Source: Progne subis subis (lineage: Eukaryota; Chordata; Aves; Passeriformes; Hirundinidae). From it: 64,000 nucleotides of DNA. Made by a program: the position numbers and the translations under genes. The notes beneath the pieces are model-generated. The model searched no databases, was not told the origin of the DNA, and was given only the letters and a program-made list of their open reading frames with translations. Positions within the stretch are counted from its first letter, which is position 1. Each line of letters begins with the position of its first letter. The stretch lies in assembly GCA_022316685.1 (NCBI GenBank), contig JAKJHU010000039.1, forward strand, positions 6,052,532 to 6,116,531, given 5' to 3'. Shown piece by piece: positions 25,403 to 38,300 of the stretch.

Positions 25403-26690
25403 CTCATGAGCCTCTGTGCCATCCAAAACATGACCAGACTGCTCCCAAAGCCACTCTGGAAACCTATATAACCTTATTTTTTCTGTAGATGCAACTGAGA
25501 TGATCATCCTTCTAGATTCATACTAGTCAGCTGATCTACTTAGCCCTCTCCTGTAAGAAAAAATTGTGTCATTATTCCTTGTGAAGCACTTCCTCAACTT
25601 TTTGATCTGGATTCTTTGGTCCTAATAAAAGGTATCAGCAGTAAATAATAAATATTAAAAAACCAAACTCAATCTGTCACCAATTTTTTTTTTTTCCCCA
25701 CAAAAACAGACGTTTAGTAAGTGGAATGGTATACGATACTGAACCCAGACCATGCACAGAACAGGATACTAATGCAGATGGACCCCCAGAAAACAGATTC
25801 CTGTGTGATTTTGTCTTTACCCCTTCAGAAGGACAAAGTTGGTGTTTAACCAGAGGTCACATACTCTTTCTTCATAAAATATTTTTAATTTTCTCCACCT
25901 CAGTAGTAAGTCAGTATTTTGGATGATGTTGCACATGTCTGTATCAAGACAGAAACGGGCTGCATACTTGAAAATTGTTTAAAGAACAGCTTTTAAAATT
26001 ATTTGCAAAATGCACACTCAAATACCTTCCTCCCTACTAGAACAATTTTCAAGAGACGATTTCCTTTTCTGAGTCCTAAAGCACCCTTCTAAGCAGTGCA
26101 AAGTTCAGAAAGCATTATCTTCACCTATCTTGAGGCTTCATGAACACCATTTCTCAAGGTGCAGTTTCCTGATGGGCTTAATTCACCTGATACACGGTGC
26201 TGCTGCTGCGGCAAGCAGCGCTCCCGTCCCACTAGTGCTTGTGAAACTAACTATGGACTAGGCTAGGGAGCCAGCTAGGATGGAAACCACGAAATTTGTT
26301 GCAGTCTTATTTTGCAGGCGGGCTGGTGCCCTCCTCTGTGTGAGTGCAGGCCCACGGGAGTGCTGATGTCCACACCTGCCCGCATCCCTCGGCAACACCG
26401 AGGTCGGAGTATGCGGATCACGAAGCCCCACCCTGAGGCTGTTTCTTGGCCGTCCTAGCTCTGATTCACACAAAAACGCCGTTTCAGGCATAGACTCCCT
26501 CCACGCTTACATCCGCTTTAGTCTGCGAATGCTGACCTTTTCCACTGTCATCACACGAAGGGGCATTTAAAGGCTCCACTCCTTGGTGTGAAATAGGCAG
26601 CTGTCAATCTTAAATCCCGCACCTGCCCAAAAATCAAAGCCATATTATGAGCCTATTAATTTCTCGCCCTGTCATTGCACAGTTCCACGC
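25403..26690. other. Upstream flank of SNX6, no gene seen
   Basis: AT-rich sequence grading into GC-richer DNA from about 26200. No gene or assignable regulatory site is seen, although the last few hundred bases could hold proximal promoter elements of SNX6. Confidence 0.5.
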
Positions 26691-27173
26691 GCAGGCTTGT
26701 ACAGACGTGCGAAGCCCATCTCCCGCACGAAGGGCCGGGGAGCAGCGCAGGGCAGTGCGGAGGCCCCGGCCTGCGGACCGAGCTGCGGGGCCCGACGCCG
26801 CCCGCCGCGCCACCCTCGCAGCGTTCCACCGAACCGGCCGCTCCCCCGCGCACGGGGCACGCCCGGCGCCCTCAAACACCCACGTTCCGGTCCCGGCCGG
26901 CCCCCGCAGCGCACGGGAGCACGAAGCGCCTGCGACACGAACAACCGCCGCCCAGCCGGGAGCCGGCCCCGCTCCCCGCCCTCGCCCGTCTCCCGCAGCC
27001 GCCGCCGAAGCGCCGCCCGGCGCCCTCCCCTCGCTCTCCCCTCGCTGCCCTCCGCGGCCGCTCCCTCGCGAGAGGCGCCGCTCGCCGCCGCCGCCGCCCC
27101 GCCCCGGCCCGCCCCGCGCGCCGCAGCCCCGCCCGGCCGCGGCTCCGGCGGGCGCAGAGCGCCGCGAGCAGCC

Positions 27174-27179
27174 ATGATG
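27174..27179 (+). CDS. SNX6: SNX6 coding exon 1 (Met-Met)
   Basis: ATGATG in the context GCAGCCATG, with donor GTGGGT at 27180. Intron 1 is only 160 bp and GC-rich. Confidence 0.9.
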
Positions 27180-30100
27180 GTGGGTCCGGGGCGGCCGCGG
27201 AGCCGGGCCGGGGCGGGGCGGGGCGGGCGGCGCGGCCGGGCACTCGCTAACCTGTGCGCTTTGTCTCCCCTCACCCTCCCTGCCGCCGGCCGTGCCCCTC
27301 CGTGCCCCCTGCCCGCGCCGCCGCCTCGCCCCCAAGCAGGAAGGCTTGGACGACGGCCCAGATTTCCTCTCGGAGGAGGACCGAGGTGTAAGTGCCGCGG
27401 GGAGGCGTCGGGACCCCGGCGCCTGGGGCTGGGCGTGAGGGAAACGGGATCGGTCCCTCTTCGGGGGCCTCCGGGCGCTGCTGGCCCGAGCCCGCCGCGT
27501 GGGTGTCGGAGGGAGGCGGGATGCTGGGCGGCGGGCGTCCGGGCTGTCCGTCTGTCTGTCCGCCCGTCCGCCCTCCGGGATCTGCTCCTGGCACAGCCTC
27601 CCGCTGATACCGGCGTCTGTCTGCGTGTGCTCTTCATTGTTTTGTCAGCCAAGTTTTGGAAGGACAGTTCTTACACGCTGTCGTTGGAATAGTTTGGGAG
27701 GGGGTTGTGGCCGGAGATGCGTGCTGTCTCCCTGCGGCCCCCTCCCGCTGCACACGCCCGGCGGAGCCGGTGCTGCCCCAGGCTGCCCATCCCAGGCTGC
27801 CCGGCCCTGGGCAGCGCCAGGTTCCATCGCTAGCTGCGATCTAGGGCCTCGGTGATGCAGTCCTGCCCTCCCTTCTCCCTTCAGGCCCGAGGGGTTCTCC
27901 CATAGTTAACAATGGGGCATTTACATTGCAGACACACGCTGCGCAATAAACTCTATTGAAAAGAAGTTCTGTTGCTGGGACAGAATGCCACGATTATGTT
28001 TCTTACTGAGAAAACTCTTTTCTCTACCTTCCTGTTTCTGGCCTTCTGAACTGCTGTATCCATCTTTCTTTAACTTGCCTTCTTCACTTGAGCAACAAAT
28101 CAGCTAACCTAGTATAATTTAGTCAGACTGATTACCCCTGTCACTCAGTATCTTGAGAAGGACCAACTGTGAGCAAGGTAGGAGAGCAGCTTCAGGGTCG
28201 CTTTGGTTCCCTTGGCTGTTCACAGCCAAGCTGTGGTTGCTGAAGTGTCTGTATATTACAGTATATTACTAAAAATACAAAAATCTGAGAAACACTGTGT
28301 TTGTATAATTTTTTATCATGCACACCATAGTCAGATGTTACATTCAGTGCATTTTGTGTTCCAGTTTATGGCCAGAAACTTAAAAAGGCATTCTAATATT
28401 GTATCAGGCCAGTTCTGGCCACTGTAAAGCCTTTTGTCCTAAGGTATCCAGCTACTTTACTAAGAATATTGTATAAAAGAGAGAGGAGGTTGTCGTTGTT
28501 GTCTTTTGAGTGTCTTCAGAACAAGAACTGAAGAGCTTACTAACTGTGGAGTTTTATTTACATAGATATTTTACAAAGGTTGTCCCTGGTACTTAGGAGC
28601 AGCCTTTGATGTGCACAGTTAGGTTGCCTTTTTCTGAAGGTGCAGGTGGAACATAGCGATGTGGATCTGACCTCCTGTGAAACTTGTCTATTTGGCTGGT
28701 TATTAGTATTCCTTCTAAGGCTGTAGGTCTTTAGGAGTTCATAAGGTAATTTGAAAACCTTAAGAAATCTCTTAGCAGTCTTGTTTGCACGTTTGTACTG
28801 TTGTATGACTTACCATCTCAGTTGGCCAAATGAAGTTTTGTTTTTTTTTCTCTCATGCATCTTCATCCAACATTGAGGAATTAAATTAGAACAGTAGCTT
28901 TCTCATTTCCCATATTTTTTTAGGGTTTCTTATTTTCAGTCACCGATCACTGTGGGGGTTTAATTTTTTCTCTTCTGTGTAAATGCCTGGGGTTAAAACA
29001 GAAGTTGTTAGTTATCTGCATTATTTTGTTTGTGATACAGGAAATTAATCAAAAGCAATATGGCAGTCTGTTCATGAATGGATTTGCTGTGTTTTAGTCT
29101 TCAAAACTGTAGTACCTTTTTCCCTAAGCAGAAGTAGTAAAAACGAACATCTTTTCATAAAGTGATTCCCTAGTTCTGATTTGTTGCCATTCTCTGCAAT
29201 TTAATGAGTAGGTCAAGCCTTTTATTTGAAAGTATGGATGGCAACTTGTGGTTGGAGTAAGTGAGCTTTTAGTCTTGAAAACTAAAAATCAGTACATCAG
29301 AATCAAAACTAAAAATCAGAAAATCAGTACTCTTGCCTCTGTTGAATTTGGATATTGCTGTGACGACTGTACTTCTAATGCTGCAGTAACATGTTTGTTG
29401 GCTACAGCTGCGTTAAGTTTAACCTTGGGGTGGTGGGATGAAAGAGGGCTGGAATTTATGCTGATGCCACACAGAAGAGTAATTCTCAAACAATGGTGTT
29501 ACACCATATGGAGCCTTTTCTGGAGAATTGTAAAACAGAGCACTGAGAATCATCTTTGAGGAAGTAGCAGTGGGTGGTCTGTAGAAGGAACTTACTATAA
29601 ATGGTCTGCATAAAATGAACTTCTGGGAGTTGCTTTTCTGAATTTTACTTAGGAAATAGGATAGGATTGAGTTTGCTTGGTGTAACTTGGGTGCTGTTGG
29701 GATTTTTGTGCTCTCTCTAACATAAACAATACGTGCTTTGAAAAGTGGTGTAGTATTGCTCCATTAGTACTGCCTTGTGTATTTTATATCTATATAATCT
29801 TTAGCTGACTTGGCTAACACTCATTCAGTGGAAATGAGCTATCCTTTAGAAAAGGTCCGCTGGAAACTTAATGCTGTGAAAACACTTCAAAAGCTTTTGT
29901 TGTAAAGGTATTCTCTGTCCCCTTGCTCTGTGTATTTATTTGCCTGTAAAGAACCAGCTGAAGAAAGGGTCCTTTTACTCTAACATTTTTGAAAGAGCTT
30001 AGAGCAGGGACGTTACTGTTAATGGATGACATTACCTAGGAATGTAGCTCTTGGTTGTTTCCTTTGTCCGTACCAGATTCTTTCCATTGTCATTCGAAGT

Positions 30101-32255
30101 ATAATTGATCCTTAAGCAAGAGCTTAGATGCTAAGTCCTCTCCTTGCATTGTGCTCTCGTTTAGGACTGTAACATCTAACATAGCTTGGCCTGGGTTTTG
30201 GCTTCTGGTGTTTTCTAGACCCTTTGAACAGAACAGGGGCTTTCTTGGTAAAGCATAGAAAACTGTAAAGTAACTAAATCAGGTTTTGCTTTGGAAGATG
30301 TTCAGCGTGGTTGTAGATTACATATGTAAGCATAAAATTATTATGCGATGTTGTGTGTTTGACTTGGAGGAGGGCAAGATAAAAAGGGACTATCCTATCT
30401 CTATTTTTCCATACTTAAGGTACTTTCACTGCAGTTTTCATCTGTTTCAGACTTCTTTTATTTTTTCATTTTCTACTTCATTTGTGACTAGAAAACCATC
30501 CAGTGGTAGCAGTTTTATTGTGGAAGTAGGGATGCAGAGTTTGTTTAAGTTTGTGGTGTGATCATGTTGTTTGTGAATTCAGTTTCCAGTAATGCAATGT
30601 GAATCGTTGTGTCACATGAATGCATTTAAAGTCCTTCAATTTTCTGATTGTCTTTGACACCTTTCATAAATGCTTCATTACCATTGCAGATGAAAACATT
30701 CTCTGTTGGCAGTCAGGCTACATGGCATAATTTAACATATAATTAAACTCTTCCAAACTGTTACAAACTTAACTCAGTATAAATCAAACAAACAGTCCTT
30801 TACAGTTGTATGTCATGGGTGAAGTTGTCATATTTATTTCTTGATTTCCTCAGCACAGATAGGATTTCTGTATCTGAAGTTGTGAATAGTGCGTGTAATC
30901 AGGCTGCACTGCACTGGGTATGCTCTAATGACAAACTTGATCAGCTGTTATACTGAATTCTAGAATTTTGTATAGTACCACTTTGGGGGGAAAAAAAAAA
31001 AAAAAAAGAAAAAAAAAAAGAGGTGCAAAAGTATTTTGGTAGAAATATTTGTTACCTGTGAAAGACTACAGAAATACCATTTAGATAATCCAGATTATTT
31101 GCTGAGATTACCCAGCCTGTTAATGTATTCTGGGGGGACCAGAGAGAAACAAACAGTACCCCAGACAGTGTAACTGCAAAAACCTTTTTACACACTGAAA
31201 AATGTGGTGTCCTGACATAAGGGAGACATTGGTATGTCATTATATTTTTCTTTCCTAAATGAGATGATAAGCACATTGGAAACTCAGTAGGAGCTGGGAG
31301 ATTCTGCCTCTGAGAAGTGATCTGCAAGGAACCATTGCGTGATAATATGCCTTTGTGTGAGGCAGTGACCCTCTAAACCTTGGGAAAACAAAAGGCAATG
31401 CCTGAATCACATGGTGTGAATATGTTACTGTGCAGACATTTTAATGATTTCCAACTTCACTGTAAGGAAAAGCTATTACTACTTGTGTAAGAGCTATTGA
31501 ACAGTTAACATTTTGCTAGCCTTAGCAGAATATGCTAGACTGCATGATTCTGGTTTACTTTAATACGCTAATTCTAAGATCCATGAGTCTGGTTGCTGCT
31601 ACAAAGATAAGAGTTGTCCATGCATCAAGGTTAACAGCAAGACTAGAGTGAGATCTGACCACTGTGATTTAAGATAAAGGCAAATATACAGAAAACGGGA
31701 TGTGGCAGTTCATGCTTCTGTCCTAGAGCTTTTCCAGTGCCTCACAGCATTATCTTCAAAATCTGCTCATGTGTAACCTCTGTACTATGTGTTATGAATA
31801 CTTAAAGCATTTTTGTATGTAGGTATTGGCTTAGAAATGCAATCCTGAAAAAAGATTGTGGACAAAAAAGCCCAAATCTCTGTATGGCAATGCATTTTTA
31901 ATACCGTAGAATGGGATATTTGTAGAAAAAAATGCAGCATCAGAGAAAATACCATATCTCAGTAAAAAGTGTGCCTCGTGAGCATGATGTTGAAATATTT
32001 TTTGTCAATGTGATTGGAAAAGATTTCAGGGTTAGCCTTAGTGCTTGTAAAAGCATTCCAAATGTCTGTTGGTCATGATGATGAAATTGTCATGGGACAA
32101 ATTCCTTTCGAACAACAAGGGTACAAGGCTGAGGGGACTCAAATTTCCAGTTGGGCTCTAGATGAGGTTGCACCGAGTACTGAAACTTTTGGTCCAGTTA
32201 TGTCAAATACTTTCGTGCTCAGATAATACTTCAGTTTTGCTATATGTGATCATTG

Positions 32256-32304
<49 letters not shown>

Positions 32305-35300
32305 CCCCCCCCGATGTGACTGGAATTATTTTGTGAAAGAATTCATGCTTCATATCTTGTAGAAAATAACACGTGTATTCCTTGCACTTTTGGTATTTCT
32401 CATGTTCATTTTGAGGACATCAAAGTCTTGGGTTTGAGTTTTTTGCTTTGGGGTTTTTAGAAAAATATTTCCAAGAAGACTTAGCTCTGTGACGTTCAAG
32501 GATATTATTTTTAAGCTTTTTAATTATGAGATATGTTGAACAGAAGAGTAGTGTAAGACAGTGTGAGTAAATCAGGTCTATAACTACTCCTGCTTCTTTG
32601 AAATATAGAACCACTTTTCTCCTTAAAAGTATCTTTCCAACTGTTAATGTCTTTGTAGTTACCTTTATCAGTATATTTACATAGAGCAGCTTGTCACTTC
32701 AGAGGAATGGAGACAATAAAGAGAAAAACCTACCAAACTTGTTGCTATCTGTAAATGTACTTTGGCTTGAGCATCTCTCCACCAAGTTAACAATCTACAG
32801 AAATGAAAATAGTGCACTAACAGGGAGTACTGTAAAGGAGATTATTATTTGTATGGTTGTTTGTAAGGACTACTGCTGGAATTTTTTTTTTTGCTGGAAA
32901 CAATCTTTTAATGTTGGGGGTTTTGTGATATGTCTTCAGCATTGCAGGATCAGGGTTCATTTCGAAGGAAGAATAATAGAAATACAGTTTACCTTTTTTT
33001 CCTTTCTTTAGCTTAGAGCAATAAATGTAGATCTCCAGACCGATGCTGCTCTGCAAGTGGATATCTCAGATGCACTAAGTGAGAGGGATAAAGTGAAATT
33101 CACAGTCCATACAAAGGTAAAAACCTGGGTTTGTACACAGGACAGTTCTTAATTATATACAGAAGAGAATTTGCTCAAACTGTTTGTTGAAACAAAGTGT
33201 AACACCCTCTAGAGGGAATGAGAAAGTAGAATTATCTCATGTTTCTGAGATAGCTATGTAGCTGCAGTGCATAAGAAAAAGATAACTAAGAGTTAAAAAC
33301 CTGTTTAGAAGAAAGTTAGTTAATTTTTTTCATATTGATATGTCATGCCATTCCCATGCCTATTAAGTAGTCTATTTGCAGGTAGAATCTTTAATATACA
33401 TGAATATACTTCAGTATAGTTTTTTAAATTCTATTAGGTCTTATTATAGTTTCAGATTCTAAAAGCATATTTTTTAATTGTATTACATTAATGGATCATT
33501 TTTAATTACTGTTGTTTATGGCTTTTTATTTAAGATTTGAATGTTTATTGATTGCAGAGTGACAGAGTAATTAAAGTTGAATAAAATATCTGGACATCAT
33601 TAATCCTATCTCCTCCCTCACTCTCACCATTAAATTAGAGTGCACAAGAGCACATTGCTCAGGATTTGTCCATTTGGGTTTCGATTTTAGAATCATAGAA
33701 TCACTTAGGTTGGAAAAGACCTCTAATATTGAATCCAACCATTACTTCAGCACTGCTGAGTCCACCATTAAACCATGTCCCTAAGTGCCACATCTACATG
33801 TGTTTTAGATGCCTCCAGGGATGGTTGCTCAACCACTTCCCTGGGCAGCCCCCTCCAAAACTTGACAACCCTTTTGGTGAAGAAATTTTTTTAATATCCA
33901 ATCTAAACCTTCCCTGGTACAACTTGAGGCCACTTCCTCCTGTCCTGTCACCTGTTACTTGAGAGAGGAGACCGACCCCCGCATGGCTTTGGCCTCACAT
34001 CAGATACTTGTAGGGTGATAAGGTCAACCCCTGATTTTTCTCCAGACTAAACATCACCAGCTCCCTCAGCCACTCCTCATCAGATTTGTGCTCCAGACCC
34101 TTCACCAGCTCTGTTGCCCTTCTCTGGACACACTCCAGCACCTCAGTGTCTTTCCTGTCATGCGGGGCCCAGAACTGGACACTGGGCTCAAGGTGTGGCC
34201 TCACCAGTGTCTAGTACAGAGGAATAGTTCTTCCTGGGTCCTGGCCACACTGTTTCTGATACAAGTCAGCATGTCATTGGCCTTCTTGGCCACCTGGGCA
34301 CGTGCTGGGTCATGTCCAGCCACTGTTGACCAGGTTCTTTTCCACTGGGCATCTTTCCAGCTGCTCTGCCCCCCGTTGTAGCACTTCCTGGGGTTGTGAC
34401 CCAAGTGCAGACTCGCTCCTCACCTTATTGAACCTCCTGCAATTGCCTTAGCCCATGGATCCAGCTGGTCCAGATCCCTGTGCAGATCTTCCTGCCCTCC
34501 GGCAGATCAACACCACCACCCAACTTGGTGTCATCTGCAAACTGACTAAGAGGTACTTGGTCCCCTCATCCAGATAATTGATAAATGACACTAAAGACAA
34601 CTCCAGAATTAAATTGAAAAAAGATATTAGACATGTCTATGAGAGCAGACACTCCACAACCTCTTACGGCAGCCCATGCCAGTTGATTGGTGCACTAATT
34701 AAGAGGAGGGTTATTACTGCCGTATGAATTTTTGGGGACATTTTTGTTGATCCCTCAAGTTTTTTCTCATGTAGTAATGAAAAACCTTGTGGGTTTTTTT
34801 TTTGTTGAGCTTTTCTGCCTCAGTACCTCCTTCCCTGCCATAATTCTACCTCCTTTTATCCTTCTAGAGTTCCTTACCAAATTTCAAGCAAAATGAATTT
34901 TCTGTTGTGCGGCAACATGAAGAGTTTATTTGGCTTCATGATTCTTTTGTTGAGAATGAGGACTATGCTGGCTATATTGTAAGTACTGGTATTCTTTTGG
35001 TTTATATGTGCCGTTTTTTCTGGCTTAGATCAAAACTGCTTGAGACTGCTTTTAAATGCAGTGGAAACAGCAGGTGTTCATTCCTTATAAAATCAGATCA
35101 GCTTCTCTTAATACTTAATTTTATGCAGTGACACAAAATTAATGGTTGAAACAAGCTTGGAAGAAAGCTACAGTAGCTGTCATACTTTCTTGCCCTTTAC
35201 TCCTAAGAAATGAGTAGTTTAATTTGTCTCCAAGTGTATTTTTATGCCACTGTGTTAAAAGTGTGGGAGAGAGTTGAACTGTATAACTTGGTGGTATTGT

Positions 35301-38300
35301 TTTTGCAAGCTAATGTTTAACTTAGTTACAAGTTTCATGTTGCCTTTGTTTTAGCTGGAATGGCAGAGTAAAGTAATTAGACTTTGTGAGTTCTCATTAT
35401 AAAGATCAGAATCATTTTTTCATAAATAAGAGGAAAGGAAAAATAATTTTAAATGCCATGTAGAACTAGAGGGTACCTCAATATATAATAACTTAAAGTT
35501 TGAAGTTAATTTCAGGCCTTCCAGGAACAGAGGCCTCTAAACAGGCACCGTATGATATTAAAAATGGTGCAACTCGTCATACGATAATTGCAAAGAGGAA
35601 TATTTGTCATCTTGGCGTGAAAGTTAGATAATCATTTTGTGTTTGGGGGGTGTTTGCTGATTCAGAGGGTGAACAGATATTTCTAATTGTTTAGTGGGTA
35701 CATTATAGTGAGTATAATCTGTGATGGTCATACCATTCTTGAGCTAGTCTTTTCTTAGTCAGAAAATCTATCTGAAGTGACTAGACCTTCAGTGTGGTAA
35801 TAACTAGATTCAGGTGGTTGACTATCAAGATGCTAGATTTTTTTTTTTTTTTTTTTTTTTTTTTGGTAATGTGTTGATGTAATGAGCCAATATCAGTAAA
35901 CTAAAATTTAAACATAGTTGGTTCTGTGTTCCTTCCCTGGCACTAATTCATGTTTAGTTTGACTGGTTTTTTATCTTTCAGTGTTGATATACTATATGTA
36001 TTAAAAAATTATCCTAGAGACTTGTTGACTGAGGGCTTTGTTATTTCAACACGTATGTCTTTAAAGTCAACATGCTGCAAGAAAGAGCTAGTGCCTCCAA
36101 ACAATAGGGAATGGTTTTCTTGGTTTAAAGTTTTGGAGAGTTAGAAATCGATGGTTTGAAAACAATTGTGGAATTCTTTTTTTTTTTCCCTTTAAACAAG
36201 AAATAATCCTTACCAAATAAGCTAAACCAAAACTAATTTAAAAATAATTATTTCAAGTTTTAAGTCATTGTCATGGGAAATGAATTATTATTTGGTTTCG
36301 GTGATAATTAAACTGAAGCCATTAGTTAATACTTCAGTAATCTTCAAGGACTCTTGACCGAAATTGGTATAGTAATGCAGCATGTATAACTCATGAATGA
36401 GAGACTTTATCCAGAAGTGCTGTAATGAATGATGAAAGGGAGAAATATGTATTAAAAAGCTGCAGGCAATCTACAGTTCCTGTACTGTGAATGGGTGTTG
36501 TTTGACTGAGAAAATGAAAACTTAAAAAAAATTGGATTCAATTCCAGATTCCACCAGCACCACCCAGGCCTGACTTTGATGCCTCCCGGGAGAAACTGCA
36601 GAAACTTGGAGAAGGGGAAGGATCAATGACTAAAGAAGAATTCACCAAGATGAAACAAGAACTGGAAGCGTATGTAGATTTTTACTATTTTATTAATTTT
36701 TTTATATTCCAAAACTTTTAATGCTGTTTGCTGTCCCATGTATCCGATTTCACTGAAATGGTTCTCTGTGAAACACAGACTTGAGAATCCAGTTGCTGTA
36801 TAACCAAGGCTAATCTTAGTGATCATGATCAGTGCCATTAGGAAAATTGTAGGAATAATTTAATGGGAAGATCTTCTGAAACAAGAAATAAATCAGCTTT
36901 TTCTTGAGCATTCTTGAGCATTCATTTTTGTAAGAAAGAAAGTACTTAGGTCCTGTTCTTCACAGAACATCTGCAAAGGGAGGAAATAACCTCAACCTTT
37001 TTAGTTCTGGTGTTCCACATTTTATAAGTATAATTAGACTTTAAGGTTATACGTGCAGGGATTGGGAGTAGGGAGTTGTGCATGTGGTTGGTACTGTAGA
37101 TGCCAACCTTCTGTTCCCCAAGAAATACCAAGATTACTAGAAAAATCCTTTTTTGACACTTTTTTTTTTATTTTTTGCACAAGGAGAATGTATTTCCTGA
37201 AAATACTATTTTCCCTTACTATGAATTTAATTTATATTGAAATAACTACTCTGAAACTTCTGGTTCCATATGAGTTACACAGTGGAGTTTCTCCTTGCTT
37301 CGTCCATTTTCTTTATCATGCATTCACTTCTTTGATCTTTTTCCTGTCATTGGTTTCAGTTTTCAAGTGTATATTTACGCTGCTTCTAGACTGCTTCTAT
37401 CAAGAGCTCTGAATTGGCAAGAAAAGTACATAGAACTCTTAGAACTGCTGCTTTCTCTCCGAACTTCAGCTGCTGTGAGCAAATGTCTTAAAAAGCTCTG
37501 TATTAGTGATATGTACAATATAATTTATAGCAGAGTAGATATACACTTCATATGCAGAAAACTGGAAATTAGCAGAACACTATAGATTTTAAAGAATCTG
37601 GTTTTCCAGCGGCCCTGATCATGATTCTCTTGTGGTCTGGTTAGGGGTTGGATAACACAGAAAACTTTGGGTTTCTTCTACTGCCACCTCCATCCTCTGC
37701 ATCCTCCTTTTTTGTCTTCACTGAATGACTACTACTCTCACTGAGATCAAACATCTCCCAACACTGGCCCTGCTGGTTTGCTGGTATGTAAATCTTGACC
37801 TCCTTGCACATAGTGGAAGGAAAAGCATTGATTATAATTTCACTGTTTGACCTCAGAATGGGAAAAAGCCCTTTCCTCATTTTCAGATGAGTTGCATCTT
37901 ACTCATTGAATTTGCAAAACACAATGAATTCTAGCAAACTTGTATTGATAGGAGTGCCTTCCTCTTAATTAAATTGCAAGTGAGTAATTGCTTTGAAGTT
38001 GAGTTGGCTGAACTGGGCAACTATATGATTATCATGGTTAAATGTGTTTTTTTTTGTTGTACCTACCAAATGCAGCTCCTAATTTCACTTTTAGAACCAC
38101 TGTGAAGCGAGACATCATTGTAAGCTTTGGCTCAAAAAGGCTAGGTGCTTTAACATGAAATAAAAGACTGTCTAAAGAGCTAACCAAACTACATGAACAT
38201 ACTAAGTAAGGAGGGTGCAAATGGGCAAGGGGATGGAGATGGGGAGGAAGGAATTTTCACATCAATACACAGTGCCAAGGGACTGTAGTCTGTACCTCAG

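Larger units (their letters stand above)
26690..27850. promoter_or_regulatory. SNX6: CpG island and promoter region of SNX6
   Basis: A dense CpG island around the SNX6 start codon at 27174. GC boxes (CCCCGCCCC-type) cluster at about 27097-27117 upstream and about 27208-27230 in intron 1. A CTCGCGAGA motif at 27065-27073 resembles the TCTCGCGAGA element of housekeeping promoters. I see no TATA box. The overlapping long frames on both strands are compositional. Confidence 0.85.
27388..33011 (+). other. SNX6: SNX6 intron 2
   Basis: A 5.6-kb intron beginning in the CpG island. It contains a near-tandem duplication at about 29280-29330, an A-rich run at 30991-31019 preceded by G6, and a T47-C8 tract at 32258-32312. 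No other gene is seen in it. Confidence 0.85.

Noticed and set aside
26634..27692. Reading frames up to 331 codons on both strands around the SNX6 promoter
   Set aside because: Same compositional artefact of a CpG island. The real SNX6 exons are only 6 and 48 bp here.
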